From NCBI GenBank assembly GCA_022545645.1, contig JACZQQ010000073.1, positions 1 through 11,028 of the forward strand: DNA of 11,028 nucleotides. The letters are read 5' to 3'. The translations under genes were made by a program, and so were the position numbers. This document shows, piece after piece, positions 1-6,066 of this stretch (within the stretch, counting starts at the first letter, position 1; each line of letters begins with the position of its first letter). This DNA comes from Acidobacteriota bacterium (GTDB lineage Bacteria > Acidobacteriota > UBA6911 > RPQK01 > JADFOI01). The notes under the pieces were generated by a model. The model was not told the DNA's origin. It ran no database searches and was given only the letters and a program-made list of their open reading frames with translations.

Positions 1-1
1 A

Positions 2-385
2 GCCACTTTGATGATGGCGGGTCTAGCCTCCCAAAAATACGGGGAGGCCCTGACCGATGAGCAGGAGATCGTCATGGCGGCGGCAGACATGATCATGGAG
101 GTGCATGGGATGGAAAGCGGTCTGCTCAGGGTTTTAAAGATTGCCCAGAAGGGGTCGGATAACCTGGAGTTGTGTGAAAAGCTGATCCGCTGCTACATCC
201 ATGATGCCATCGACAAGATCAGCCTCTCGGGGAAAAAGATTTTGGGGGCGGTTTCGGAAGGAGACGAGCAGCGCACCTATCAGGCCGCTTTGCGAAAATT
301 TTGCAAACACTCGCTGTTGAACTCCATCTCCATGCGACGGGATATTGCCGGCGCGCTCTTGAAGGCGCAGGAATATAACCTTTAG
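2..385 (+). CDS. Acyl-CoA dehydrogenase, C-terminal fragment (5' end outside window)
   Basis: This is the last 127 codons of a gene whose reading frame is open to the left edge, so the start lies outside the window. The visible part resembles the helical C-terminal extension of long-chain/VLCAD-like bacterial acyl-CoA dehydrogenases, which follows the catalytic flavin domain. The recognisable stretch is the run around 'DEQEIVMAAADMIMEVHGME', followed by amphipathic helices and a C-terminus ending QEYNL. Such enzymes oxidise acyl-CoA to trans-2-enoyl-CoA with FAD in fatty-acid beta-oxidation. The FAD-binding and catalytic parts are not in view, so substrate length cannot be judged. A methionine at position 8 could be taken as a start, but the frame continues upstream and a 125-residue stand-alone protein would lack the enzyme core. 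The TAG stop is at 383-385; mqnC begins 56 bp later. Confidence 0.7.
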   Translation, partial: ATLMMAGLASQKYGEALTDEQEIVMAAADMIMEVHGMESGLLRVLKIAQKGSDNLELCEKLIRCYIHDAIDKISLSGKKILGAVSEGDEQRTYQAALRKFCKHSLLNSISMRRDIAGALLKAQEYNL

Positions 386-390
386 GCCAG

Positions 391-425
391 CGTGCTGTTG
401 TGCTGTCGTGCGGTTGTGCGGTCGT
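391..425. repeat. Degenerate CGTGCTGT/TGTGCGGT tract
   Basis: The short gap before mqnC is made largely of imperfect repeats of an 8-9-base unit of the type CGTGCTGT, TGTGCTGT, CGTGCGGT, TGTGCGGT. The same unit appears at 1543-1600 in the same orientation and at 5813-5870 in the opposite orientation. No coding function is apparent. Confidence 0.5.
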
Positions 426-441
426 ATAGAATAGGGCCAAC

Positions 442-1521
442 ATGCCATCGGTCGAGAAGATCCTCCGGAAGACCTACCAGGGCAAGCGGATCGGTCCTGA
501 GGAAGGACTGGCTCTTCTGCAGTCCGGGGAGTTTCAGAAAGTGGGACAGGCGGCCGACTACGTGCGTCGCCAGAAATGTCCGGATGGGGTCGTTTCTTTC
601 CTGATCGATCGCAATATCAGCTACACCAACGTCTGCGTGGCCCGCTGCACCTTCTGCAATTTCTATCGGAAACCGGGTGCGGAAGGGGGGTACATCCTCT
701 CTTTGGAGTCGATCTTCAAGAAGATTGAAGAGACCCTTGAACTGGGAGGAACGGGAATCCTGATGCAGGGAGGGATGCACCCCGACCTGAAGATCGACTA
801 CTATGAAAATCTGCTCAGTTCCATCCGCGACCGCTACCCCATCCACCTGCACTGTTTCTCACCGCCGGAAGTGGTGGTCCTGGCCCGTTTGAGCAAGATC
901 AGTATTCGAGAAGCGATTCGCCGTCTCAAGGCGGCCGGTCTGGTTTCCATCCCGGGCGGAGGTGCCGAAATTCTGACCGAAAGGATGCGCAAGGAGATCA
1001 GCCCCGGCAAGTGCACCGCTGATCAGTGGCTGGAAGTCATGCGCATTGCTCACCAAGAAGGGCTGCTCACCACGGCAACCATGATGATCGGGGGAGGGGA
1101 GACCCTTGAAGAACGCATCGAGCATCTGGACCGGCTGCGCAGACTGCAGGATGAGACGGGTGGATTTGTGGCCTTCATTCCCTGGAACGTCCAGCTGGAG
1201 GGAACTCCCATGCAGGCTTCCATCAGCAGGAGAGTGGGCCCGGTGGAATACCTCACCCTTTTGGCGGTCAGCCGCATCTACCTGGACAATTTCCGCAACC
1301 TCCAGGTCTCCTGGCTCACCCAGGGTTTATCGGTTGCCCAGATAGCGCTTCACTTTGGAGCCAACGATGTGGGCAGCATCATGATTGAAGAAAATGTCAT
1401 GAGCACGGCAGGCGCCCACAACACCGCCACTCGAGAGAACCTCCTCACCGTGATCGAAGAAGCGGGTTTTACCCCCGCCCAGCGCGACACCCTCTACCAG
1501 ACCTTCCGCCGCATTGCGTAA
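442..1521 (+). CDS. mqnC: Cyclic dehypoxanthinyl futalosine synthase (radical SAM)
   Basis: MqnC catalyses the radical cyclisation of dehypoxanthine futalosine to its cyclic (spiro) form in the futalosine pathway of menaquinone synthesis. It is a cytoplasmic 4Fe-4S/SAM enzyme. The 359-residue length fits the family. The radical-SAM cluster motif CX3CX2C is at Cys65, Cys69 and Cys72, followed by a glycine-rich 'GGTGILMQGG' stretch near 103-112, 'HLHCFSPPEV' near 137-146 and 'IPGGGAEIL' at 171-179. The SPPE segment and 'GGGET' in place of the GHVE seen in relatives favour MqnC over MqnE, CofG or CofH. The C-terminal part 'HFGANDVGSIMIEENV' is also typical. The ATG at 442 gives a normal N-terminus, although only a weak purine stretch precedes it. 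No other mqn gene is in the window, so the pathway is inferred from this gene alone. Confidence 0.92.
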   Translation: MPSVEKILRKTYQGKRIGPEEGLALLQSGEFQKVGQAADYVRRQKCPDGVVSFLIDRNISYTNVCVARCTFCNFYRKPGAEGGYILSLESIFKKIEETLELGGTGILMQGGMHPDLKIDYYENLLSSIRDRYPIHLHCFSPPEVVVLARLSKISIREAIRRLKAAGLVSIPGGGAEILTERMRKEISPGKCTADQWLEVMRIAHQEGLLTTATMMIGGGETLEERIEHLDRLRRLQDETGGFVAFIPWNVQLEGTPMQASISRRVGPVEYLTLLAVSRIYLDNFRNLQVSWLTQGLSVAQIALHFGANDVGSIMIEENVMSTAGAHNTATRENLLTVIEEAGFTPAQRDTLYQTFRRIA

Positions 1522-1542
1522 ACACGCGCTTTGCGCGTGTTT
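1520..1542. terminator. Perfect 10-bp hairpin overlapping the mqnC stop
   Basis: AAACACGCGC (1520-1529) and GCGCGTGTTT (1533-1542) are exact reverse complements around a TTT loop. The left arm includes the last two bases of the mqnC TAA. The position suits a terminator or an RNA 3'-end stabiliser, but only three T residues follow the GC stem, so strong Rho-independent termination is uncertain. It also belongs to the class of three-base-loop hairpins found in other gaps of this window, so it may be a repeat element rather than a dedicated terminator. Confidence 0.4.
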
Positions 1543-1632
1543 CGTGCAGTCGTGCTTTCGTCACTTCGTGACGCCGGGCATTCGTGCTGTCGTGCTGTCG
1601 GAGCGCGCGAAGCGCGCGCCTTCCAGGTTCCA
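1543..1632 (+). repeat. Composite intergenic repeat block, copy A
   Basis: This block contains CGTGC-type units, a CGTCAC-TTC-GTGACG hairpin at 1559-1573, two and a half copies of TCGTGCTG at 1582-1600, a GCGCGC-GAA-GCGCGC hairpin at 1603-1617 and TTCCAGGTTCCA at 1621-1632. Several of these pieces recur in inverted orientation beyond the arg operon. The 12-mer CGTCACTTCGTG (1559-1570) is present as its complement at 5841-5852 and 6033-6044. The 18 bases at 1582-1599 are exactly complementary to 5813-5830. TTCCAGGTTCCA is complementary to 6001-6012. Confidence 0.6.
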
Positions 1633-1638
1633 AGTCAG

Positions 1639-1695
1639 GTTTGGAATTTGGAATTTGAGATTTGTTAGGAATTTGAGATTTGGAATTTTGGATTT
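1639..1695. repeat. AT-rich TTTGGAATTT/TTTGAGATTT tract
   Basis: About 57 bases consist of imperfect units such as TTTGGAATTTGG, AATTTGAGATTTG and TTGGAATTTTGGATTT. The base composition differs sharply from the GC-rich DNA on both sides. It ends next to a CCGGCC-TTT-GGCCGG hairpin at 1696-1710. No open reading frame or known RNA fits it. It resembles decayed microsatellite-like sequence. Confidence 0.55.
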
Positions 1696-1717
1696 CCGGC
1701 CTTTGGCCGGCGCTGGC

Positions 1718-1748
1718 TTGACTTTGGCTCCGAATGTATAAATATACA
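1718..1748 (+). promoter_or_regulatory. Candidate promoter of the argRGHF operon
   Basis: TTGACT at 1718-1723 matches a sigma70-type -35 box in five of six positions. A TATACA -10 candidate at 1743-1748 lies 19 bp downstream; the AT-rich stretch allows other registers, for example AATATA at 1741-1746 with a 17-bp spacer. With TATACA as the -10 box, transcription would start at about 1755, at the GTG start codon of argR itself. The -10 region lies inside the ARG box, so repressor binding would block polymerase directly. Confidence 0.45.
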
Positions 1749-1771
1749 TAATTTGTGTATAGAGAAAAAGA
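1733..1771. promoter_or_regulatory. ArgR operator: one ARG box plus a half-conserved second box
   Basis: Box 1 (1733-1750), AATGTATAAATATACATA, fits the E. coli ARG-box pattern wnTGAATwwwwATTCAnw at all but two symmetric positions (TGTAT/ATACA instead of TGAAT/ATTCA). Its arms ATGTATA and TATACAT are perfectly symmetric. Exactly 3 bp later a second 18-bp register (1754-1771) begins with another TGTAT half-site at 1756-1760, but its right half is A-rich and not conserved. The half-sites are 21 bp apart, two helical turns, the arrangement used by ArgR hexamers at paired ARG boxes. Box 2 overlaps the first codons of argR, so autoregulation of the operon by arginine is the natural reading. Confidence 0.65.
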
Positions 1772-2183
1772 GAAGCGCCACCAGGCCATCCTCGATTTGG
1801 TCGATCGAACGAATCTTTCCAGCCAGGAAAACCTGCGCAAAATGCTGGGAACAAGTGGTTTTGAAGTCACACAGGCCACTTTGTCCCGGGACCTGAAAGA
1901 ACTGCATGTGGTCAAGACGACCGGCGAAGATGGTGAATATAAATATGCGATTATGGAAGAAATTCCCGGCCTTCAGATTGCCAGCTGCGACGTCAGTGGG
2001 AATCTGCTGGTTCTGCACACCGACCCGGGAATGGCTCCGGCTGTGGCTTACCGGGTGGATGCCCTGCGGTTGGCCGGGATTTTAGGGACGGTAGCGGGTG
2101 ATGATACCCTCCTGGTGGTGGTGGCGGAAGGATACGATGCCCGTAAGGTGAGGAAGGATTTATGGCAAGGGGTTCAGAAGTAA
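1755..2183 (+). CDS. argR: Arginine repressor
   Basis: ArgR is a hexameric DNA-binding protein that represses arginine biosynthesis genes when bound to L-arginine. The 142 residues show both family domains. The N-terminal winged helix carries 'VTQATLSRDLKEL' (38-50), the recognition-helix signature. The C-terminal arginine-binding and oligomerisation domain carries 'ILGTVAGDDTLLVV', with the conserved Asp pair at 116-117. The start must be the GTG at 1755: an in-frame TAA lies at 1749-1751 and the next methionine is too far inside the domain. There is no Shine-Dalgarno sequence upstream (the 15 preceding bases are almost all A and T), which suggests a leaderless message. The 3' end overlaps argG by 22 bp. 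It lies first in an operon with argG, argH and argF and is probably autoregulated through the ARG box over its start. Confidence 0.93.
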   Translation: MYREKEKRHQAILDLVDRTNLSSQENLRKMLGTSGFEVTQATLSRDLKELHVVKTTGEDGEYKYAIMEEIPGLQIASCDVSGNLLVLHTDPGMAPAVAYRVDALRLAGILGTVAGDDTLLVVVAEGYDARKVRKDLWQGVQK

Positions 2184-3403
2184 AGAAAATCGTTTTGGCT
2201 TATTCAGGTGGCCTGGATACTTCGGTCATGCTGCATTGGCTCAAGGAGAAGTATGGGTGTCCCATTCTGGCCTTCGTGGCCGATGTGGGCCAGGGTGAGG
2301 ATTTGCCCTCCATTGAAAAGAAGGCCTACGAAACCGGCGCCGATAAAGTGGTCATTTCCGACCTGCGCGAGGAGTTCGTCCGGGAATTTTGCTTTCCCGC
2401 CATGCAGGCCCACGCCCTTTACGAGGGGGAGTATCTGATGGGAACCTCACTGGCGCGGCCGGCGATTGCCCGCGAGCAGGTCAAGGTGGCTGCCGATTGG
2501 GGTGCGGATGCCGTTGCTCACGGTTCGACGGGCAAGGGCAACGATCAGATTCGGTTCGAATTGACCTTTCAGGCCCTGGCTCCTGAATTGAAGATTATTG
2601 CCCCCTGGAGAAGCTGGGAGTTCAGGGGGCGCAGTGATCTGATCACCTATGCCCAGACCTGGGGAATTCCCATTACCTCGACCCAGGAGAAGCCCTACAG
2701 CATCGATCAGAACATCATGCATACTTCCTACGAGGGAGGCATCTTGGAGGATCCCTGGGAAGCTCCTCCTGAAGATATTTTCCTGCTCAGTGTGGCCCCA
2801 CAACAGGCCCCCGATGCCCCGACTGAGATGGTCATCGATTTTGAGTCGGGCATTCCCGTCAAGGTGAACGACAAGGCCATGGGACCGGTGGAGATTCTCC
2901 AGGAACTGAACCGGGTTGCCGGTGCCAACGGTGTGGGGCGTGTCGATCTGGTGGAGAACCGGATGGTGGGTATGAAGTCCCGGGGTGTCTATGAAACACC
3001 GGGCATGACGGTATTGCACAAGACCCATCGTGCCCTGGAGTCCCTGACCCTGGATCGTGAAGTGCAGCACCTGAAAGATGACTTGGCTCCCCGTATTGCC
3101 GAGTTGATTTACTACGGATTTTGGTTTGCTCCGGAAATGGAGCTTTTATTGCAGCTGATCCAGAATTCTCAGACCCGGGTCACGGGCAAGGTCAGGATCC
3201 AGCTTTACAAGGGAAACTGCGTGGTTCAGGGTCGAAGTTCACCCTTTAATCTCTACGATCCCGCTTACGCCACCTTCGAGGCCGACGAGGTTTATTCGCA
3301 GGCTGATGCACAGGGGTTTATTCAACTCCAGGGGCTGCGTTTGAGAGTGGCCGCGCTCTTGGAAAAGGGCCGTCAGCTGGAAGCGGTGGATAAGACCCGC
3401 TGA
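2162..3403 (+). CDS. argG: Argininosuccinate synthase
   Basis: ArgG joins citrulline and aspartate with ATP to form argininosuccinate, the penultimate step of arginine synthesis, in the cytoplasm. The 413-residue length is normal. The ATP-pyrophosphatase P-loop 'AYSGGLDTS' is at residues 13-21. The family signature 'GSTGKGNDQIRFE' starts at 121, and 'SYEGGILEDPW' lies further on, with the C-terminal tetramerisation region intact. The ATG at 2162 is preceded by a purine-rich ribosome site (GAGG at 2150-2153 within AAGGTGAGGAAGGA), much stronger than that of argR. It overlaps the end of argR by 22 bp in another frame, implying translational coupling. The stop at 3401-3403 is directly followed by argH. 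No truncation or missing active-site residue is seen. Confidence 0.96.
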   Translation: MARGSEVKKIVLAYSGGLDTSVMLHWLKEKYGCPILAFVADVGQGEDLPSIEKKAYETGADKVVISDLREEFVREFCFPAMQAHALYEGEYLMGTSLARPAIAREQVKVAADWGADAVAHGSTGKGNDQIRFELTFQALAPELKIIAPWRSWEFRGRSDLITYAQTWGIPITSTQEKPYSIDQNIMHTSYEGGILEDPWEAPPEDIFLLSVAPQQAPDAPTEMVIDFESGIPVKVNDKAMGPVEILQELNRVAGANGVGRVDLVENRMVGMKSRGVYETPGMTVLHKTHRALESLTLDREVQHLKDDLAPRIAELIYYGFWFAPEMELLLQLIQNSQTRVTGKVRIQLYKGNCVVQGRSSPFNLYDPAYATFEADEVYSQADAQGFIQLQGLRLRVAALLEKGRQLEAVDKTR

Positions 3404-3434
3404 AGAAGTGTTCGGGCCGGCCACAGGTAGCCCA

Positions 3435-4832
3435 ATGAGTGAAGAAAAGACGAAAAAACCGTGGGGAGGACGATTCAAGTCAGAGCTGGATCCTGTGGTC
3501 CTGGAATACACTCGTTCGGTTCATCTGGACCGGCGGCTGGCCCCTTACGACCTTCAAGGCAGTCGAGCTCATGTGCGCATGCTGGCGGCCCAGGGGATTG
3601 TGAGCTCGGAGGATGAAAAACGAATCCTTGAGGGTCTCAAGCAAATCGAGGAAGAGATCGAGTCGGGCGAGTTCCCCTATCGGGATGAGCTGGAAGACAT
3701 CCATATGAACATTGAGCATCGCTTGCAGGAGATTGTGGGTGAAGCAGGAGGTCGGCTTCATACGGGCAGGAGCAGAAATGATCAAGTGTCTCTGGATCTG
3801 AGGCTGTTTTGCCTGGACACGGCGCTGCGCTGGCGGACTCAGATTCTGGAGGTTCACAAGGCTCTGCTCGAGCGTGCCCAGGAACTCAAGGGCGATCTTT
3901 TCCCCGGCTGGACTCATTTACAGGCCGCACAGCCTCTGTCCTGGGGGCATTACCTGCTGGCTTTTTGTGAGATGTTGGGCCGGGACAATTCTCGCTTGAC
4001 CGATTACCAGAAGCTACACTCCAGGTCTCCGCTGGGGGCAGGAGCCTTGACCGGAAGCACGCTTCCTCTGGACCCGGAACGAAGCGCCCAGGAACTGGGA
4101 TTCTCAGCCAGCTTTGCCAACAGCTACGACGTGGTGGGAGATCGGGACTTCCTTCTGGAACTGCTTCAGATCGCCAGTCAGCTGATGATTCATCTGAGCC
4201 GTCTTGCCGAGGATTTTATCTATCTTTCCAGTACGGCTGTTCATTGGATTGAGCTGCCCGATTCGCTCTGTACGGGCAGCAGCATGATGCCCCAGAAGAA
4301 GAATCTGGATGTGCTGGAACTGACACGCGGCAAAACGGCCTCCGTTTTGGGCCACGCTTCGGCCATGGCTATTTTGCTCAAGGGGCTTCCCACTTCCTAC
4401 CATCGCGACCTTCAGCAGGACAAGGAGCACCTCTTTAAAGCCGTGGACGACGTGGGCGGAACTTTGGAGGTGATTCCTCTGGTGATCGCCGGATTTCGAG
4501 TCGACACCGAGCGGGTCCAGGCTGCCCTCAAGCAGGGTTTTTTGATGGCCACCGATCTGGCCGAGTACCTGGTGACCCGGGGCAGTCCCTTTCGGGTGGC
4601 CCATGAGACGGTGGGAAAGCTGGTGGCCTATTGCCTGGAAAAAGAGCTGACCCTGGAAGAATTGCCTTTGGAGAAGCTTCAGGAACTGGCTCCCGAATGC
4701 GGCCCTGAGGTCAGCGAAGTCCTCAAGCCGGAGAGCTTTCTGAGGCGACGCTGGCACAAAGGGAGTTCGGGACGGGTCTCCATTGAGCAGCAGATTGTCC
4801 ATTGGAAGGAATGGATCGAAAATCTCTCATGA
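3435..4832 (+). CDS. argH: Argininosuccinate lyase
   Basis: ArgH splits argininosuccinate into arginine and fumarate, the last step of the pathway; it belongs to the fumarase/aspartase superfamily and works as a tetramer. With the ATG at 3435 the protein has 465 residues and begins MSEEKTKKPWGGRF, as in typical family members. A GTG at 3408 would add nine residues and cannot be excluded. Visible motifs are 'GRSRNDQVS' (near 111-119), 'THLQAAQPLSWGHY' (160-173) and the superfamily signature 'GSSMMPQKKN' (281-290), whose flexible loop holds the catalytic serine. The residue after the signature is Leu (KKNLD), where most homologues I recall have Pro. It starts 31 bp after argG, and its stop overlaps the argF start as ATGA. 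Confidence 0.95.
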   Translation: MSEEKTKKPWGGRFKSELDPVVLEYTRSVHLDRRLAPYDLQGSRAHVRMLAAQGIVSSEDEKRILEGLKQIEEEIESGEFPYRDELEDIHMNIEHRLQEIVGEAGGRLHTGRSRNDQVSLDLRLFCLDTALRWRTQILEVHKALLERAQELKGDLFPGWTHLQAAQPLSWGHYLLAFCEMLGRDNSRLTDYQKLHSRSPLGAGALTGSTLPLDPERSAQELGFSASFANSYDVVGDRDFLLELLQIASQLMIHLSRLAEDFIYLSSTAVHWIELPDSLCTGSSMMPQKKNLDVLELTRGKTASVLGHASAMAILLKGLPTSYHRDLQQDKEHLFKAVDDVGGTLEVIPLVIAGFRVDTERVQAALKQGFLMATDLAEYLVTRGSPFRVAHETVGKLVAYCLEKELTLEELPLEKLQELAPECGPEVSEVLKPESFLRRRWHKGSSGRVSIEQQIVHWKEWIENLS

Positions 4833-5791
4833 AAGACTTTCTCTCCCTGAAAGATCTCAGTGTGGAGTGGTGGAAGCAGTTGCTTCATGTGAGCGCCGAG
4901 GTCAAGCAGCGGCCCAGCTATTTCCGCCAGATGCTGGGGGGCAAGAGCTCGGTGCTGATTTTTGAAAAGTCATCCCTTCGCACCCGCCTCACCTTCGAGT
5001 TGGGAATGAAACAGCTGGGTGGTGATGCCGTTTTCCTCGACCATCAGGAGTCCCGCCTGGGTGGGCGTGAGTCAATCACCGATGTGGCCCGCAATCTGGA
5101 GCGATGGTTTGACTGCATCGTGACCCGAACCTTTTCCCATGAGGCGGCCGTCCAACTGGCCGAGCAAGCCTCCATACCGGTGATCAATGGTCTCAGTGAT
5201 GCGGAACACCCCTGCCAGGCCCTTGCCGATGTCTTCACGCTGCAGGAGAAGTGGGGAGAGGTAAAGGGGAAGACGCTTGTTTTTATCGGGGATGGAAACA
5301 ACGTCTGCACCTCGCTCATTCACGCTGCCGCCCTTTCGGGCATGTCCCTGGTAGCCGTCACTCCCGACTCCCATCAGCCCTACCCGGAAGCTGCCCAGGA
5401 TTTCGAGAGTCTTTCCACCTCCGCTACAGCCTCCTACCGCTGGACCGAATCCGTAGAGGGCCTGCAAGGAGCGGATGCTGTCTACACCGACACCTGGGTG
5501 AGTATGGGACAGGAAGAGGAAACCCGGGAGCGGGTTCGAGTCCTACAGAGCTACCAGGTGACCCCGGAACTGATGGCCTCAACCGGGAAGGATTCGTATT
5601 TCATGCACTGTCTTCCCGCCCATCGCAACCAGGAAGTCACCGATTCGGTCATGGATTCCTCCCAATCCCTGGTCTACGAGCAGGCAGAGAACCGGCTTCA
5701 TGTCCAGAAGGCCCTTCTTCTACTGTTGCTCGCTCCCAAAGAGGTGGAGCGCTACTTGCGGCTCGAGAAGTTCGCCAGCTGGAAAAGCTAA
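4829..5791 (+). CDS. argF: Ornithine carbamoyltransferase
   Basis: This enzyme transfers the carbamoyl group from carbamoyl phosphate to ornithine, giving citrulline for ArgG. With the ATG at 4829 it has 320 residues and starts MKDFLSLKDLS, a usual N-terminus for the family, and it overlaps the argH stop as ATGA. An ATG at 4811 (AAGGA directly before it) and a TTG at 4802 are in-frame alternatives. The carbamoyl-phosphate loop is 'SLRTR' at 49-53, followed by 'RLGGRESITDVARNL', 'HPCQALADVFTL', the ornithine loop 'DTWVSMGQE' and 'HCLPAHR'. The SMG loop indicates ornithine rather than N-acetyl- or N-succinylornithine as substrate. The gene is last in the arg operon. The early genes argA/J/B/C/D are not in this window. 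Confidence 0.94.
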   Translation: MKDFLSLKDLSVEWWKQLLHVSAEVKQRPSYFRQMLGGKSSVLIFEKSSLRTRLTFELGMKQLGGDAVFLDHQESRLGGRESITDVARNLERWFDCIVTRTFSHEAAVQLAEQASIPVINGLSDAEHPCQALADVFTLQEKWGEVKGKTLVFIGDGNNVCTSLIHAAALSGMSLVAVTPDSHQPYPEAAQDFESLSTSATASYRWTESVEGLQGADAVYTDTWVSMGQEEETRERVRVLQSYQVTPELMASTGKDSYFMHCLPAHRNQEVTDSVMDSSQSLVYEQAENRLHVQKALLLLLLAPKEVERYLRLEKFASWKS

Positions 5792-5801
5792 AACAGCTGG
5801 C
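5774..5801. terminator. 8-bp hairpin spanning the argF stop codon
   Basis: GCCAGCTG (5774-5781) and CAGCTGGC (5794-5801) are exact reverse complements around a 12-base A-rich loop that contains the argF TAA (5789-5791). No T run follows, so it is a weak candidate for a Rho-independent terminator; it could protect the 3' end of the operon mRNA. Confidence 0.3.
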
Positions 5802-5875
5802 AACTGACAACTGACAGCACGACAGCACGACCGCACAGGTCACGAAGTGACGGTAGCACGAAAGCACAAATACAC
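5802..5875 (-). repeat. Repeat tract of TGACAACTGACAGC and CGTGCTGT units
   Basis: Directly after argF come ACTGACAACTGACAGCA-type units, also seen behind ahcY at 8631-8670, which run into AGCACGACAGCACGA units. The 18 bases at 5813-5830 are the exact complement of 1582-1599 in front of argR. A GTCAC-GAA-GTGAC hairpin is at 5839-5851, and AGCACGAAAGCAC follows. It is an inverted relative of the block between mqnC and argR. Confidence 0.55.
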
Positions 5876-5882
5876 GGCGTCA

Positions 5883-5986
5883 TGATGTCCGGAGCCCCAG
5901 CGGGGCGCCATGAAATAGCCAGGGGTGTAAACCCCTGGAATAGATTCAGCGACAGATTAGAGCCCTGAAGGGGCGGCACATCCGGG
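5883..5986. repeat. Three-hairpin intergenic element
   Basis: Three GC-rich stem-loops lie in a row. The first is GCCCC-AGC-GGGGC at 5894-5906. The second, at 5919-5938, is CCAGGGGT and ACCCCTGG around a GTAA loop, which fits the GNRA tetraloop pattern. The third, at 5962-5974, is GCCCT and GGGGC around GAA, including one G-T pair. Between them are ATGAAATAG and an AT-rich linker. The layout resembles a dispersed repeat I recall from unrelated bacterial phyla, whose translated complement reads like 'GFTPLAISWRPAGAP'. That recognition is from memory and not verified. It is probably a mobile or RNA-structured repeat, not a gene. Confidence 0.55.
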
Positions 5987-6065
5987 AACCTGGAACCTGG
6001 TGGAACCTGGAACGCGCACCACAGCACGACGCCACGAAGTGACGAGCGCAGCGCGCTTGGCGCGC
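5984..6065 (-). repeat. Composite intergenic repeat block, copy B (inverted relative to copy A)
   Basis: This block holds GGAACCTGGAACCTGGT-type units (5985-6013), AGCACGACGCCACGAAGTGACG (with the 12-mer CACGAAGTGACG at 6033-6044) and a GCGCGC-TTG-GCGCGC hairpin at 6051-6065. Read on the other strand, the order is GC hairpin, CGTCACTTCGTG, TCGTGCTGT, then TTCCAGGTTCCA. That is broadly the order of copy A at 1520-1632, so the two blocks flank the arg operon in opposite orientation. Confidence 0.55.
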
Positions 6066-6066
6066 A

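Noticed and set aside
404..432. TATAGA (425-430) as a promoter for mqnC
   Set aside because: No acceptable -35 box at 15-19 bp; the upstream bases are CGTGCTGT repeats. mqnC may be read from the preceding gene.
442..1521. MqnE or a CofG/CofH enzyme instead of MqnC
   Set aside because: The SPPE segment, GGGAEIL and the GGGET replacement of GHVE fit MqnC better. There is no F420-pathway neighbour.
1469..1915. Minus-strand open frame across the mqnC-argR gap
   Set aside because: It is translated repeat sequence plus the antisense of mqnC and argR, with no domain and no ribosome site.
4829..5791. N-acetylornithine or N-succinylornithine carbamoyltransferase
   Set aside because: The DTWVSMGQE ornithine loop and the HCLPAHR motif are those of true ornithine carbamoyltransferase.
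5788..6027. Minus-strand open frame of 79 codons between argF and metK
   Set aside because: It consists of the three-hairpin element and low-complexity repeats read through. The GFTP-like peptide is a by-product of the repeat, not a protein family.
5802..6065. CRISPR array
   Set aside because: The repeats are short, imperfect and without unique spacers of constant length, and no cas gene is present.
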